A stretch of 32,125 nucleotides of DNA, taken from NCBI GenBank assembly GCA_944391975.1, contig CALXVK010000009.1, positions 1-32,125 of the forward strand, in the 5' to 3' direction. Source of the stretch: an uncultured Clostridia bacterium. GTDB taxonomy: Bacteria; Bacillota; Clostridia; TANB77; CAG-508. The notes under the pieces are model-generated. The model was not told the DNA's origin. It did no database searches and was given only the letters and a program-made list of their open reading frames with translations. The first letter of the stretch is position 1; every line of letters begins with the position of its first letter. Made by a program: the position numbers and the translations under genes. Shown here in pieces: positions 32,030-32,125 of the stretch.

Positions 32030-32071
32030 ATGAAAAAGTTTGTAAAATTAAGAATTTTTTCGTTAGTTTAA
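32030..32071 (+). CDS. Possible 13-codon leader ORF
   Basis: ATG with AAAAGGA 3-8 nt upstream, encoding MKKFVKLRIFSLV and then TAA. It follows a promoter-like site. It may be a leader peptide for a gene beyond the window, or chance. Confidence 0.2.
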   Translation: MKKFVKLRIFSLV

Positions 32072-32125
32072 AACCATTGAAAGAGTAAGAGCAAAAAAAC
32101 TAAAAAAAACTTAACGACATGAAGT

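Noticed and set aside
1-32125. CRISPR array, tRNA, rRNA or prophage genes
   Set aside because: No regularly spaced direct repeats, tRNA cloverleaf, rRNA segment or phage structural or integrase gene was recognised.

Overview
This is a very AT-rich, densely packed bacterial chromosome segment. The gene content points to a low-GC Firmicute, probably an uncultured gut-type Clostridia: class B sortase, MltG, G5/SH3/glucosaminidase wall enzymes, DUF1540, ClpC, and infC-rpmI-rplT behind an L20-type leader. The exact clade is my inference. Most genes are intact, begin with a strong AGGAGG-type site and end at clear hairpin terminators.

The striking feature is ten positions, in four housekeeping genes (cysteine desulfurase 2, clpC 5, metK 1, znuB 2), where the reading frame meets an in-frame CGG codon and conserved protein sequence continues only if the C is skipped and the next three bases (GGA or GGT) are read as glycine. 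The four genes become full-length only with these +1 shifts. No CGG is used as an in-frame arginine codon in any other gene of the window, although CGT, CGA, CGC and AGA/AGG are. The simplest reading is that CGG is unassigned, or decoded as a four-base CGGN glycine codon, and acts as a recurrent +1 frameshift signal. Random sequencing error and pseudogene decay do not explain such a uniform pattern. A systematic technical artefact must still be excluded with raw reads.

Layout: 1-157, end of an unseen upstream element, a terminator and the srtB promoter. 164-2298, sortase B and cysteine desulfurase (two shifts). 2308-2469, a large perfect foldback. 2528-3893 (minus), NfeD-like and SPFH/stomatin-like membrane proteins. 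4178-9499, a cell-envelope run: degenerate GH18/SH3 protein, MltG, glucosaminidase and two unknown membrane-anchored proteins. 9568-11837, clpC (five shifts) without the usual middle domain. 11921-12085 (minus), a DUF1540 mini-protein. 12278-13421, metK (one shift). 13440-13637, a second foldback resembling a structured ncRNA. 13699-14478 (minus), a CmpB-type membrane protein. 14539-15420, an RluA-type pseudouridine synthase.

15542-21849 is an uncharacterised cluster. It holds a 1642-residue protein with an archaeal-CCA/OAS-like nucleotidyltransferase signature near its C-terminus, followed by three small proteins, two of which look like paralogues. 22023-23340 is the infC-rpmI-rplT operon with promoter, attenuator and an AUU start for IF3. 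23432-26625 is a membrane-anchored protein plus a Zn/Mn ABC importer (substrate-binding protein, ATPase, permease with two shifts). 26770-31727 encodes an LRR-like protein with a dead transglutaminase-like domain, an S66 LD-carboxypeptidase/MccF-like peptidase, Hpt and UvrC. The right end has a small membrane ORF (minus) and a promoter-like site, with no recognisable gene before the window edge.
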